A stretch of DNA of 24,790 nt from assembly GCA_029940715.1 (NCBI GenBank), contig JAPYTU010000017.1, forward strand, positions 2,159 to 26,948, given 5' to 3'. Numbering within the stretch: position 1 is the stretch's first letter; each line of letters begins with the position of its first letter. Made by a program: the position numbers and the translations under genes. Source of the DNA: Cytophagales bacterium (GTDB lineage Bacteria > Bacteroidota > Bacteroidia > Cytophagales > MED-G16). Positions 1 to 8,842 of the stretch are shown one piece after another. The notes under the pieces were generated by a model. It searched no databases. It worked only from the letters and a program-made list of their open reading frames with translations, and had not been told where the DNA came from.

Positions 1-3000
1 GATCAACAAATAAATTTAAGTATAGATGGAAAAGTAGGTGAAAAATTAAAAATTAGCGCAAATTTTGATAATAATAATACTTTTGATTTTCAAAATAATT
101 TAAAATTGGAGTATACTGGTTATGATGAAGATATAATAAAAAAAATAGAGGTTGGTAATGTTAGTATGCCTGTACGTAATAGTTTACTTAGAGGTGGACA
201 AAGTCTTTTTGGATTAAAAACTCAATTGCAGTTTGGTAGGTTAAGTTTAACAGGTATTTTATCAAGGCAACAAGGTAAAAGTGAATCTATTAAAGTTGAA
301 AATGGATTTCAAGGAAGAGAATTTGAAATTATAGCTTCAGATTACGACGAAAATAGACATTACTTTTTAGGACATTATTTTAGAGATAATTATGAGAAAT
401 GGTTAAAATCTTTGCCATTAGTAAGCTCAGGTGTAAATGTTAATAGAGTTGAAGTTTATGTATTAAATAGAACGAATAATTCCGAATCTTTAAGAAATTT
501 TATAGGATTAACTGATTTAGCAGAAGGAACAAAAATTCTAGCTAGTGGTAATCCATTTATTGGTTCAGGTATTTCTGGTCCAAATGATAATTCATCTAAT
601 AGTCTATTTCAAAATCTTATAGATAATAATAGCATAAGAAATGTAAATCTAGTAAATAATGTACTTACTAATCAATTTGGCTTATCAAAAACGACAGATT
701 TTGAAAAGGTAACTTCAGCAAGAAAGTTAGATAATGATGAGTATGTTGTTAATAATTCACTTGGCTATATTTCTCTTTTAAGAAGACTACAAAATGATGA
801 AGTATTAGCTGTTTCATATGAGTACACATTTAATGGAAATGTGTACAAAGTAGGTGAGTTATCAGAAGATTATCAAAATAAATTAGATGATGAAATTATT
901 ATATTAAAATTATTAAGACCATCTAATATTAATACTGAAATTTTTACATGGGATTTGATGATGAAAAACATTTATAATTTAAATGCAACTCAGATTGAAA
1001 ATGAAAATTTTGATTTAAAAATTTATTATAGAGATGATGCAATTGGTTTTAATAATCCAAGTATTAATGAGGGAATTCTTACTCGAGATAAACCTTTAAT
1101 TCGTTTATTAGGATTAGATAAACTTAATTATAATAATGATCCACAATATGATGGAAATTTTGATTTTGTAGAAGGATTTACAATAGATTCAAAAAAAGGA
1201 AATATAATTTTTCCAGTATTGGAGCCATTTGGTTCAACACTGAACTCTTATTTTTTAGAAAGCAATGAAACTAATTTATCTGAAAAATATGTTTTTGAAG
1301 AATTATATTCAACTACAAAAAGTGATGCTGAAAAAATATTATCAAAGAATAAATTTTTTATAATTGGAAATGTTTCATCTGGATCAGGAAGTGAAATTAA
1401 TTTACCAGGTCTTGATATTTCAGAGAATTCAGTTGTTGTCATGGCGGGAAATATTCAATTAAAAGAAGGTTCTGATTATACGGTTAATTATAATTTGGGT
1501 AGTGTAAGAATATTAAATCCTGCGATATTAACATCTGGTCAAGAAATAACAATATCATTTGAAAAAGCGGATTTATTTAATTTTCAGACCAAGTGGTTAT
1601 CTGGCGCAAGAGCAGAATATAGTTTTGATAAAAGTACTAATATTGGATTTACGGTTTTTCATTTGAATGAGAGACCAGGAGGTATAACTAGATTTAGTGT
1701 AGGGAATGAACCAATAAAAAATACAAAGTATGGATTTGATTTTAATGTTAATAAGGAAAGTGAATTAATAACAAAAATCATAAATACTATTCCATTACTT
1801 GGAACTAGAGAAAAATCAAATATTAATTTTAGTTCTGAATTTGCTCAACTTATCCCTGGAACTTCAAATGTTATAAATGGTGAAGGGACCACTTATATTG
1901 ATGATTTTGAAAATTCTGTAACTCCTCTTTCTCTAGGAAGTTCTCCTCTTTCATGGAAATTAGGATCTACACCTGAAACAAATGATAATAGATTTGATTT
2001 GAGTAATTCTACTGTTACTAATTTGGGATATGCATATAAGAGAGCTAAAATTTCCTGGTATAGAATTGATAATATTTTTTATTTAAATGGTGGTATTAAT
2101 AAACCTTCTAATATTAGTTTAGAAGATCTTCAAAATAATTACGTGAAGTCAATATCACCTCAGGATATTTTTAGACAACAGGATAGACAATTAATTAATA
2201 CTAATCTTCCTATTTTTGATATTGCTTATTTTCCTAGTGAGAGAGGGCAATATAATTATAACTCGAATTTATTACAGTCAGGTCTTCTCAATAATCCAAA
2301 GTCAAATTTTGGTGCTATTACTAAAAGTATTTCAAATGATACTGATTTTGATAAAACAAATATTCAATATCTAGAATTTTGGCTTATGGATCCATTTATT
2401 GATGGTGAGAATGGTAAAATTTTAGATGGTATTTTTAATAGAAATAATACAACTGGTGGAAAGTTAATATTTAATTTAGGAAACGTATCTGAAGATATAA
2501 TGAAGGATAATATTCATGCTTTTGAAAATGGATTATCATTTGATTATAGTAATAATGGTATAACAGAAAATGAGTGGGGTAGAGTTACATCCAAACAATA
2601 TTTAACTAAGTTTTTTGAAAATAGCTCTAGTTCAAGAAGAAATCAAGATGTTGGCTTTGATGGTTTAAAAAATGAAGATGAAATAAATTATTTTAAAACT
2701 AATTTTATTGATAATCTTAATCTTACTAGCGAAGCTAAATTAAATATTGAACTTGATGTTTCTGCTGATAATTTTACATATTATTTAGGAGATGAATTTG
2801 ATCAGTCTAATAAAAAAATCATTGAAAGGTATAAGAATTATAATGGAATGGAAGGCAATACCCCTTTATCATCAAATAGTAGTTATGCTGCTCAGGGGTC
2901 ACCATATCCTGAAAATGAAGATTTGAATGAAGATAATACATTATCAGATTTAGAAAGTTATTATGAATATGAAATAGATTTATCACCTAATGAGCTTGAT

Positions 3001-6000
3001 ATTGGAAAGAATAATATAGTTGATAAGGTTATTGACAAATCAGGAAGTGCAACTTGGTATCAATTTAGGATTCCTATTAGAAATCCCGATAGAATTCAAG
3101 GCTCAATTTCTGATTTTAAAACAATTAGATTTATTAGAACTTATCTTACAGATTGGGAAGAACCAGTTGTGTTAAGATTAGCAAAATTTCAATTGGTTGG
3201 TAGTCAATGGAGAAAGTATAAAGAATCTTTATTTGAATCTGGTTTAAATGAAGTTCCAGAATCATCAGAATCAGATTTTGACATATCAGTAGTTAATGTT
3301 GAAAATAATAGTATTGGATCAGATATAAAATCCCCTTATGTTGTTCCTCCAGGGATTAAAAGAGATATTGATAATACTACAATCATTCAGAGAAGAACTA
3401 ATGAACAATCTCTACAACTTTGTTTTAATGATTTATCAGATGGAGATGCCAGAGCTGTTTTTAAAGAATCAAATTTTGATTTAATTAATTATGGTAGAAT
3501 AAGAATGTTTATTCATGCTGAGGCAAATAATGGTGAAATATTAACAGATAATGAAGTTCATGCATTTTTAAGATTTGGATCAGATTACGAACATAATTAT
3601 TATGAGATTGAACTTCCTTTAAAAATAACTAGACCGAATTTACTTAATCAAAACAATATCAATATAGAGAGATTAGTTTGGCCAGAAGAAAATGAGATAA
3701 ATTTAGATATTCAAGAACTTTTATCTTTAAAGTCAGAAAGAAACAGGTTGAATATTAATGTAACTACTCCATTTTCTAAATCATCTAGTAATGGAAATTA
3801 TAAATTAAAAATTGTTGGAAGACCAAACATGAGTACAGTTTTGAATTTTATGTTAGGAGTTAGAAACCCTTTAAGTATAGATAGGGGAGATAAATCTGCA
3901 TGTGTATGGTTTAATGAATTAAGGCTTACAGATTTTGATAAAACAAAGGGTTGGGCAGCAAATGCTAATTTAAATTTAAAATTATCTGATTTTGCTACTG
4001 TATCTTCATCTGCTAGATATACTTCTGTTGGTTTTGGCTCTATTCAACAAAGAATATCAGAAAGGACTAGAGAAGAAAGATTACAATATGATGCATCAGC
4101 TAATATTAATTTAGATAAGTTCCTGCCGTCAAAAAGTGGTATAAAACTTCCTTTGTATGTAGCAATATCTAAGTCTAAGATTACTCCTAAGTATGATCCT
4201 CTTGATAAAGATATTCCATTAGAAGCATCAATTAATTCTTTTGATACTAAAAAAGAGAGGAGGGAATATAAAAATATGACTGAAGAAAATATTGAGTCCA
4301 AATCAATAAGTATAAATAATATTAGAAAAGAAAGAATAAAAAAAGATTCAAAATCTAATTTTTGGGATTTAGAAAATTTGTCCACAAGTTTTGCATATAA
4401 TGAAAGAAAAAGTTCAAATATTACAACACAATTAATAGAATATAAAGAACATAGAGCAAATATTTCTTATAATTATTCACCAAAAAATATTTCTATAGAA
4501 CCATTTAAAAATGTTGATTGGCTTAATTCAAAAATATTTGCTTTAATTAAGGATATTAATTTTAATCCTTTTCCTTCAAATATTACAATTCGAGGAGATA
4601 TGAATAGGAGGTTTAATAAAATACAATACAGAAATTCTGACTTGACTATAGAAGGTGTTGATCCAATTTTTGAAAAATATTTTTCATTTAATAGATCATA
4701 CAGTCTAAGATGGAACATATTTAAGAGTATGAATATTGATATAAATGCTATTAATAATTCTATTATAGATGAACCTGAGGGAGAACTTGATTCTAAAGAG
4801 AAACGTGATAGTGTTTTTTATAATATAAAAACTTTTGGAAGAACAAAAAACTATAATCAAAATGTTCAAATTAATTATAAACTTCCTATTAATAAAATTC
4901 CTTTAACTAATTGGATAAGTGCAAATGCAAAATATTCTGCTAGATATTTATGGTCTGCAGGTTCATTTCAACAAGCTGACACATTAGGAAATATTGTTGA
5001 AAATAGTAGAAATTATTCATTGAGTACAAAAATGGATATTTCTAAATTTTATGATAAACTTCCTTTTCTAAAAAAATATAATAAAACGTATAAATCAAAA
5101 GATTCAGTTAATTCATTATTGGAATCTAAGGTTTTTGATGGTATAATGAAATTCATTATGTCATTACGCTCATTGAATTTTACTTATAATGTTAATGAAA
5201 GAACATCCATGGCTGGTGTTATTGATGATCCAAACATATTTGGATTAAATCTTGACAGTAAATCTCCTGGTTGGAATTTTATTATGGGATCACAAGATTC
5301 AAATATAAGAAATATTGCTGCAGGTAATAATTGGTTAGTCAAAAATGATTATTTAAATACACCATTTATTCAATCAAGAAATAATAATTTTCAGTTTCGT
5401 GGAACTTTACAACCTTTAAATAGTTTACGAATACAATTAGATGCTAAAAGAATTATATCTGAAAACTATCAGGAAATTTTCAGATATAACTCATCTAACA
5501 AATCATATGTTTCTTTAACTCCTACCAGAGGAGGTAATTTTTCGTTATCTTTTTTGTCAATTAAAACAGCATTTATTAAGGATGATGAATTTAATAATTC
5601 ATCTGTATTTCAAAATTTTGTAGAAAATCGAAATATTATAAAAAATAAATTAAATTCAGTTAATTCAACTGGCGAATATGGTTTGAATTCTCAAGATGTT
5701 CTTATACCGGCTTTTATTTCTGCTTACTCAGGAAAAGATGCAAATAATTTTTCTTTAAATCCATTTCCAAAAATACCTATTCCTAATTGGAGAATTGATT
5801 TTTCTGGTCTTAACAAAATTAAGGCATTAAGTGAAATTTTTTCATCTATTAGTATTAGTCATTCATATCAGTCTATGTATTCAGTAGGTAATTTTGTAAA
5901 CTCTCTTATTTATTCAGATAATTTGGATTTTAATAATTCTATTATGGATTATCCTTTAGCTTCAGAAATTACTGAGAATGGATTGGTGCCATTTTATATT

Positions 6001-6489
6001 ATTAATCAGGTAAGAATAATAGAGAGATTTGCTCCTTTAATTGGTATAAGTGTTAGAACAAAAAATAATTTAAATGCAAGAATTGATTATAAGAGAGATA
6101 GAAATATAATGTTAAATCTTTCTAATTCTCAAATATCAGAATTACAAAATTCTGATATTTCAATTGATTTTGGATATTCAAAAGATAAATTAAAATTACC
6201 TTTTAGGTATAGGGGTAATATTATTATTCTTGATAATGATATTCAATTTAAATTGAATTTTGTTGTTAGAAAAACAAAAACAATTCAAAGAAAAATAGAT
6301 GGTGAGAATGTAGTTACTAATGGAAATTATAATTTTCAACTTAGACCTAATATTAATTATGTTGTAAATAATAGGATAAGTTTGATTATGTATTACGATA
6401 AAATTATTAATAAGCCGCTCGTATCAAACTCTTTTCCTAGATATTCTTCTTCTTTTGGAGTAAGGCTTAGAATGGGATTATCTCAATAA
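1..6489 (+). CDS. sprA: SprA/Sov, type IX secretion outer-membrane translocon (5' partial)
   Basis: SprA forms the very large outer-membrane barrel through which type IX secretion substrates cross; it is needed for surface display and, in gliding species, for motility. The reading frame is open from base 1, so the true start lies to the left; the TTG at 106 is only an internal codon. 2162 residues are visible, and known SprA proteins have about 2300-2500, so roughly the first 200 residues (signal peptide and start of the N-terminal region) are probably missing. Family-typical stretches include INLSIDGKVGEKLKISANFD near the visible N terminus, EVGNVSMPVRNSL, the block DYTVNYNLGSVRIL near residue 490, TTYIDDFENS near 630 and TWYQFRIPIRNPDRIQG near 1020. 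The C terminus ends FGVRLRMGLSQ, as expected for a last barrel strand. The order sprA-gcvH-vanZ-like matches flavobacterial genomes as I recall them. The frame is uninterrupted. Confidence 0.96.
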   Translation, partial: DQQINLSIDGKVGEKLKISANFDNNNTFDFQNNLKLEYTGYDEDIIKKIEVGNVSMPVRNSLLRGGQSLFGLKTQLQFGRLSLTGILSRQQGKSESIKVENGFQGREFEIIASDYDENRHYFLGHYFRDNYEKWLKSLPLVSSGVNVNRVEVYVLNRTNNSESLRNFIGLTDLAEGTKILASGNPFIGSGISGPNDNSSNSLFQNLIDNNSIRNVNLVNNVLTNQFGLSKTTDFEKVTSARKLDNDEYVVNNSLGYISLLRRLQNDEVLAVSYEYTFNGNVYKVGELSEDYQNKLDDEIIILKLLRPSNINTEIFTWDLMMKNIYNLNATQIENENFDLKIYYRDDAIGFNNPSINEGILTRDKPLIRLLGLDKLNYNNDPQYDGNFDFVEGFTIDSKKGNIIFPVLEPFGSTLNSYFLESNETNLSEKYVFEELYSTTKSDAEKILSKNKFFIIGNVSSGSGSEINLPGLDISENSVVVMAGNIQLKEGSDYTVNYNLGSVRILNPAILTSGQEITISFEKADLFNFQTKWLSGARAEYSFDKSTNIGFTVFHLNERPGGITRFSVGNEPIKNTKYGFDFNVNKESELITKIINTIPLLGTREKSNINFSSEFAQLIPGTSNVINGEGTTYIDDFENSVTPLSLGSSPLSWKLGSTPETNDNRFDLSNSTVTNLGYAYKRAKISWYRIDNIFYLNGGINKPSNISLEDLQNNYVKSISPQDIFRQQDRQLINTNLPIFDIAYFPSERGQYNYNSNLLQSGLLNNPKSNFGAITKSISNDTDFDKTNIQYLEFWLMDPFIDGENGKILDGIFNRNNTTGGKLIFNLGNVSEDIMKDNIHAFENGLSFDYSNNGITENEWGRVTSKQYLTKFFENSSSSRRNQDVGFDGLKNEDEINYFKTNFIDNLNLTSEAKLNIELDVSADNFTYYLGDEFDQSNKKIIERYKNYNGMEGNTPLSSNSSYAAQGSPYPENEDLNEDNTLSDLESYYEYEIDLSPNELDIGKNNIVDKVIDKSGSATWYQFRIPIRNPDRIQGSISDFKTIRFIRTYLTDWEEPVVLRLAKFQLVGSQWRKYKESLFESGLNEVPESSESDFDISVVNVENNSIGSDIKSPYVVPPGIKRDIDNTTIIQRRTNEQSLQLCFNDLSDGDARAVFKESNFDLINYGRIRMFIHAEANNGEILTDNEVHAFLRFGSDYEHNYYEIELPLKITRPNLLNQNNINIERLVWPEENEINLDIQELLSLKSERNRLNINVTTPFSKSSSNGNYKLKIVGRPNMSTVLNFMLGVRNPLSIDRGDKSACVWFNELRLTDFDKTKGWAANANLNLKLSDFATVSSSARYTSVGFGSIQQRISERTREERLQYDASANINLDKFLPSKSGIKLPLYVAISKSKITPKYDPLDKDIPLEASINSFDTKKERREYKNMTEENIESKSISINNIRKERIKKDSKSNFWDLENLSTSFAYNERKSSNITTQLIEYKEHRANISYNYSPKNISIEPFKNVDWLNSKIFALIKDINFNPFPSNITIRGDMNRRFNKIQYRNSDLTIEGVDPIFEKYFSFNRSYSLRWNIFKSMNIDINAINNSIIDEPEGELDSKEKRDSVFYNIKTFGRTKNYNQNVQINYKLPINKIPLTNWISANAKYSARYLWSAGSFQQADTLGNIVENSRNYSLSTKMDISKFYDKLPFLKKYNKTYKSKDSVNSLLESKVFDGIMKFIMSLRSLNFTYNVNERTSMAGVIDDPNIFGLNLDSKSPGWNFIMGSQDSNIRNIAAGNNWLVKNDYLNTPFIQSRNNNFQFRGTLQPLNSLRIQLDAKRIISENYQEIFRYNSSNKSYVSLTPTRGGNFSLSFLSIKTAFIKDDEFNNSSVFQNFVENRNIIKNKLNSVNSTGEYGLNSQDVLIPAFISAYSGKDANNFSLNPFPKIPIPNWRIDFSGLNKIKALSEIFSSISISHSYQSMYSVGNFVNSLIYSDNLDFNNSIMDYPLASEITENGLVPFYIINQVRIIERFAPLIGISVRTKNNLNARIDYKRDRNIMLNLSNSQISELQNSDISIDFGYSKDKLKLPFRYRGNIIILDNDIQFKLNFVVRKTKTIQRKIDGENVVTNGNYNFQLRPNINYVVNNRISLIMYYDKIINKPLVSNSFPRYSSSFGVRLRMGLSQ

Positions 6490-6524
6490 AATTAAAATTT
6501 CTATTATTAAAAAAAATCCTTTAT

Positions 6525-6532
6525 TATCTTCG
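6525..6532 (+). promoter_or_regulatory. Possible -7 promoter element for gcvH
   Basis: TATCTTCG differs from the TAnnTTTG consensus at one defined base and ends 4 bases before the gcvH ATG. This is the same geometry as upstream of purD. No convincing TTTG is found at -33, so this is tentative. Confidence 0.3.
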
Positions 6533-6536
6533 TTGC

Positions 6537-6911
6537 ATGAATCTAAAAAAATTAAAATATACTAATGATCATGAGTGGGTAAAAATTGAAAAGGAATTTG
6601 CAATTGTAGGAATTACAAATTTTGCTCAACAAGAACTTGGTGATATTGTTTATGTAGACATTGAATCTCTTAATCAAAAAATTAATAAAGGAGAAATTTT
6701 TGGTACAGTTGAAGCTGTAAAAACTGTTTCGGATTTATTTATGCCTATTTCTGGAAAAGTTATAGAAATAAATGAAAAATTAGATTCTGAACCTGAACTT
6801 GTCAATAGTGATCCTTATGGAGATGGTTGGATGATCAAAATAAAAATAGAAGATGAATTAGAGATAGAAAAATTATTAGATTTTAGTTCATATGAAAACA
6901 TTACGAACTAG
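6537..6911 (+). CDS. gcvH: Glycine cleavage system H protein
   Basis: This is the lipoyl-carrier protein of the glycine cleavage complex, which shuttles the aminomethyl group from the P to the T protein in the cytoplasm. At 124 residues it is the usual length. The N-terminal YTNDHEWVKIE motif is typical. The lipoylated lysine is expected to be K62 in the segment TVEAVKTVSD, equivalent to the ESVKAASD of other H proteins. The C-terminal half carries the conserved VNSDPYGDGWMIKIK segment. It begins 47 bases after the sprA stop. A promoter-like TATCTTCG at 6525-6532 lies 4 bases before the ATG. Its 3' end overlaps the next gene by 20 bases in a different frame. The other glycine cleavage genes (gcvP, gcvT) are not in this window, as is common in Bacteroidota. 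Confidence 0.97.
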   Translation: MNLKKLKYTNDHEWVKIEKEFAIVGITNFAQQELGDIVYVDIESLNQKINKGEIFGTVEAVKTVSDLFMPISGKVIEINEKLDSEPELVNSDPYGDGWMIKIKIEDELEIEKLLDFSSYENITN

Positions 6912-7266
6912 TTTTTATTTATATTTTTCATTATCAATATTCTGGTTTATACTAATAGTTTATGCTATGGTGTTTTATAATAACACATCAGATTCAAAAG
7001 AATTACCTCTTTATTTTGATAAATTTATTCACTTTTTTTTATTCTTTATTCAATCTTTATTGATAACTAAATCAGTTATGATTTATGACATTAATTTAGT
7101 CTATAGATATAAATTTTTAATTTTATTTAGTTTATCTCTCTTTGCTATAATCACTGAGTATCAACACTATTTTATTGCATATAGAAATTTTGATATTTTT
7201 GATATGCTTACAAATATAATTGGAGTAATTATAGGAGTTTTTTTATTTGATTTGTTCAAATCATAA
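6892..7266 (+). CDS. VanZ-like family membrane protein
   Basis: This is a small integral membrane protein of 124 residues with about four hydrophobic segments (approximately 10-28, 45-62, 73-90 and 103-121). Conserved VanZ-family residues are visible: DKFIHF at 43-48, the EYQ triplet at 89-91, R98, D104 and N108 followed by a glycine-rich last helix. The molecular role of the family is unsettled. VanZ itself gives low-level teicoplanin resistance, but chromosomal homologues beside gcvH in flavobacteria are not known to be resistance genes, and none should be inferred here. The ATG lies inside the end of gcvH, giving a 20-base overlap that suggests co-transcription. The family call is fairly firm; the function is unknown. 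Confidence 0.85.
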   Translation: MKTLRTSFYLYFSLSIFWFILIVYAMVFYNNTSDSKELPLYFDKFIHFFLFFIQSLLITKSVMIYDINLVYRYKFLILFSLSLFAIITEYQHYFIAYRNFDIFDMLTNIIGVIIGVFLFDLFKS

Positions 7267-7284
7267 ATAATTGATTTATATTTG
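7251..7284 (+). promoter_or_regulatory. Bacteroidota-type promoter for tonB
   Basis: TATATTTG at 7277-7284 matches the Bacteroidota -7 consensus TAnnTTTG exactly, and TTTG at 7251-7254 matches the -33 element with a 22-base spacer. The motif ends only 7 bases before the tonB ATG, so the transcript would have almost no leader. The -33 element lies inside the end of the VanZ-like gene. Start-site mapping has not been done. Confidence 0.6.
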
Positions 7285-7291
7285 ATCCATA

Positions 7292-7966
7292 ATGGAAGTT
7301 AAAAAGAATTTAGAAGCAGATTTAGAAAAAAAATCAAGTCTTTTTTTAAATATAGGACTTTGTATAAGTCTTATTTTGGTAATCACAGCATTTGAATGGA
7401 AATTTTATGATAGAGGTGCTGGAATGGATTTAGGCTCTATAAATGATGATTTTGAAGATCTTATGGAAATTCCACAGACAGAACAGCCACCACCACCACC
7501 ACCTGTTATTCAACAACCTGAAATCATAGAAGTTCCAGATGAAGAAGAAATCGAAGAAGAAATCGAAATCATAATAGATGTTGAAATTACTGAAGAAACA
7601 GTAATAGAAGAAATTGTTTTTGAAGAGGCTCCCGAAGAAGAAGAAATAGATGAAATTTTCACAATTGTTGAAGATCAGCCTGAACCGCCAGGAGGAATGA
7701 GTGCTTTTTATAAATATGTTGCTACAACTCTAAGATATCCTGCTCAAGCAAGGAGAATGGGCATTGAAGGGAAGGTTTTTGTTCAATTTATTGTTGACAA
7801 AGATGGTTCTTTAACAGACGTTAAAGCAATTAAGGGAATTGGAGCTGGTTGTGATGAAGAAGCTGTAAGGGTTATTTCTAAGGCTAAAAAGTGGAGAGCT
7901 GGTAGGCAAAGAGGAATACCAGTTAAAGTCAGGATGATATTACCTATAACCTTTAAACTAGGTTAG
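7292..7966 (+). CDS. TonB-family energy transducer
   Basis: TonB proteins pass energy from the inner-membrane ExbB/ExbD complex to TonB-dependent outer-membrane receptors. This 224-residue protein has the standard layout: a short cytoplasmic N terminus, one membrane anchor (about 17-35), a six-proline run (about 66-71), a strongly acidic Glu/Ile-rich linker (about 80-125), and a C-terminal TonB domain from about 133 with YPAQARRMGIEGKVFVQFIV, CDEEAVRVI and the terminal VRMILPITFKLG. The Glu-rich rather than Pro-Lys linker is common in Bacteroidota. exbB/exbD are not nearby. A TATATTTG promoter motif lies 7 bases before the ATG, so it is probably transcribed on its own as well as from upstream. 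It ends 3 bases from the convergent yicC. Confidence 0.93.
   Translation: MEVKKNLEADLEKKSSLFLNIGLCISLILVITAFEWKFYDRGAGMDLGSINDDFEDLMEIPQTEQPPPPPPVIQQPEIIEVPDEEEIEEEIEIIIDVEITEETVIEEIVFEEAPEEEEIDEIFTIVEDQPEPPGGMSAFYKYVATTLRYPAQARRMGIEGKVFVQFIVDKDGSLTDVKAIKGIGAGCDEEAVRVISKAKKWRAGRQRGIPVKVRMILPITFKLG
7487..7570 (+). repeat. Low-complexity repeats in the TonB linker
   Basis: Six consecutive proline codons (five CCA, one CCT) lie at 7487-7504. Two perfect tandem copies of the 12-mer gaagaagaaatc follow at 7541-7552 and 7553-7564, with a partial third copy, coding Glu-Glu-Glu-Ile. Both lie in the periplasm-spanning linker, where length changes are tolerated. Confidence 0.75.
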
Positions 7967-7969
7967 TTT

Positions 7970-8833
7970 CTAAAGAACATTATACAATTGTTCTTTTATT
8001 TTTTCTAAAGAATCTTTCATAGATATAACTTTTTTTTGAATTTTAAATTTGTTGCATTTAGATCCTATAGTATTAATTTCTCTGTTAATTTCTTGACATA
8101 TAAAATTTAATTTTTTACCATTTGAATCAATTGTATTAAGAGTATTCTTAAGAAGAAGGAAATGTTCTTTTAATCTATTGATTTCTTCGTTGATATCAGT
8201 TTTGTCTAGATAATAAAACAATTCTTGTTCCAATCTATTACTGTCTAATTTTATATGTTCAATTTTAGATATTTCTGCTAATAAGTATTTTTTTTTAGAT
8301 TCAGATCTTGTCTCATCAATTTTTATAATTGATTTTAAGCTTGATTCTAAATTTTTTATTTTATTATTTATATCGTTTAAAATACTTTTTCCTTCTTTTT
8401 TTCTAGAATTACTACATTCATTTATTACTTTATTGAATAAGAATTGAAGAGTTTTAAACTCTATTTTTTCTTCATTATCTAAAGAAAATAAACTATTTAT
8501 ATACATAGTATTATTAAAAATGGATTCATTATTAATTTTTCCGGTAGTTTTAGATAAAGTTTTTAGTTCATTATAATAGTGTTTAAATAATTTTTTATCA
8601 AATCTAACTTTAGATTTAATTTTATTTTTTATTATGATACTAACATCAATTTTACCTCTTATAAGTTTTTTTTTTAATTCGCTTCTTAAACGATTTTCAT
8701 ATTTAAGTAATTGTTTGGGTATTTTAAAACTATAATCAAAAACTTTAGAGTTTAGAGACTTGATTTCAATTTCAATAATATTTCCTTTTATCTCTTTAGA
8801 AATAAATCCATATCCAGTCATTGAGTTTATCAT
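7970..8833 (-). CDS. yicC: YicC family protein (endoribonuclease/RNase adaptor family)
   Basis: YicC proteins are conserved cytoplasmic RNA-turnover factors; the E. coli protein has been described as an endoribonuclease or RNase adaptor. This protein has 287 residues, the usual length. The family N terminus MINSMTGYG is intact, followed by EIKSLNSKVFDYSFKIP. The C-terminal DUF1732 region has LEQELFYYLDKTDINEEINRL, then a K-LNFICQEINREINTIGSKC core. The start is 9 bases beyond the stop of the upstream propeller-barrel gene, so it is likely the last gene of that operon. In many bacteria yicC is followed by gmk (guanylate kinase); here it is followed directly by the convergent tonB, so that linkage is broken. 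Confidence 0.93.
   Translation of the reverse strand: MINSMTGYGFISKEIKGNIIEIEIKSLNSKVFDYSFKIPKQLLKYENRLRSELKKKLIRGKIDVSIIIKNKIKSKVRFDKKLFKHYYNELKTLSKTTGKINNESIFNNTMYINSLFSLDNEEKIEFKTLQFLFNKVINECSNSRKKEGKSILNDINNKIKNLESSLKSIIKIDETRSESKKKYLLAEISKIEHIKLDSNRLEQELFYYLDKTDINEEINRLKEHFLLLKNTLNTIDSNGKKLNFICQEINREINTIGSKCNKFKIQKKVISMKDSLEKIKEQLYNVL
7972..8005 (+). terminator. Probable intrinsic terminator of the tonB transcript
   Basis: AAAGAACA (7972-7979) and its exact complement TGTTCTTT (7989-7996) form an 8-bp stem with a 9-base loop, followed by TATTTTTTC on the plus strand. It starts 6 bases after the tonB stop and lies within the last codons of the convergent yicC. The opposite strand has no T run, so it should work for tonB only. 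The stem is AT-rich and weak. Confidence 0.5.
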
Positions 8834-8842
8834 TTCATTATT

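Noticed and set aside
4044..4385. 113-residue minus-strand ORF inside sprA
   Set aside because: It is antisense to strongly conserved SprA coding sequence, and its hydrophobic Leu/Ser/Ile-rich translation is typical of reverse-strand frames in AT-rich genes.
6892..7266. Glycopeptide-resistance role for the VanZ-like gene
   Set aside because: There are no vanHAX genes. It sits in a housekeeping context beside gcvH, and homologues of this type are widespread in Bacteroidota.
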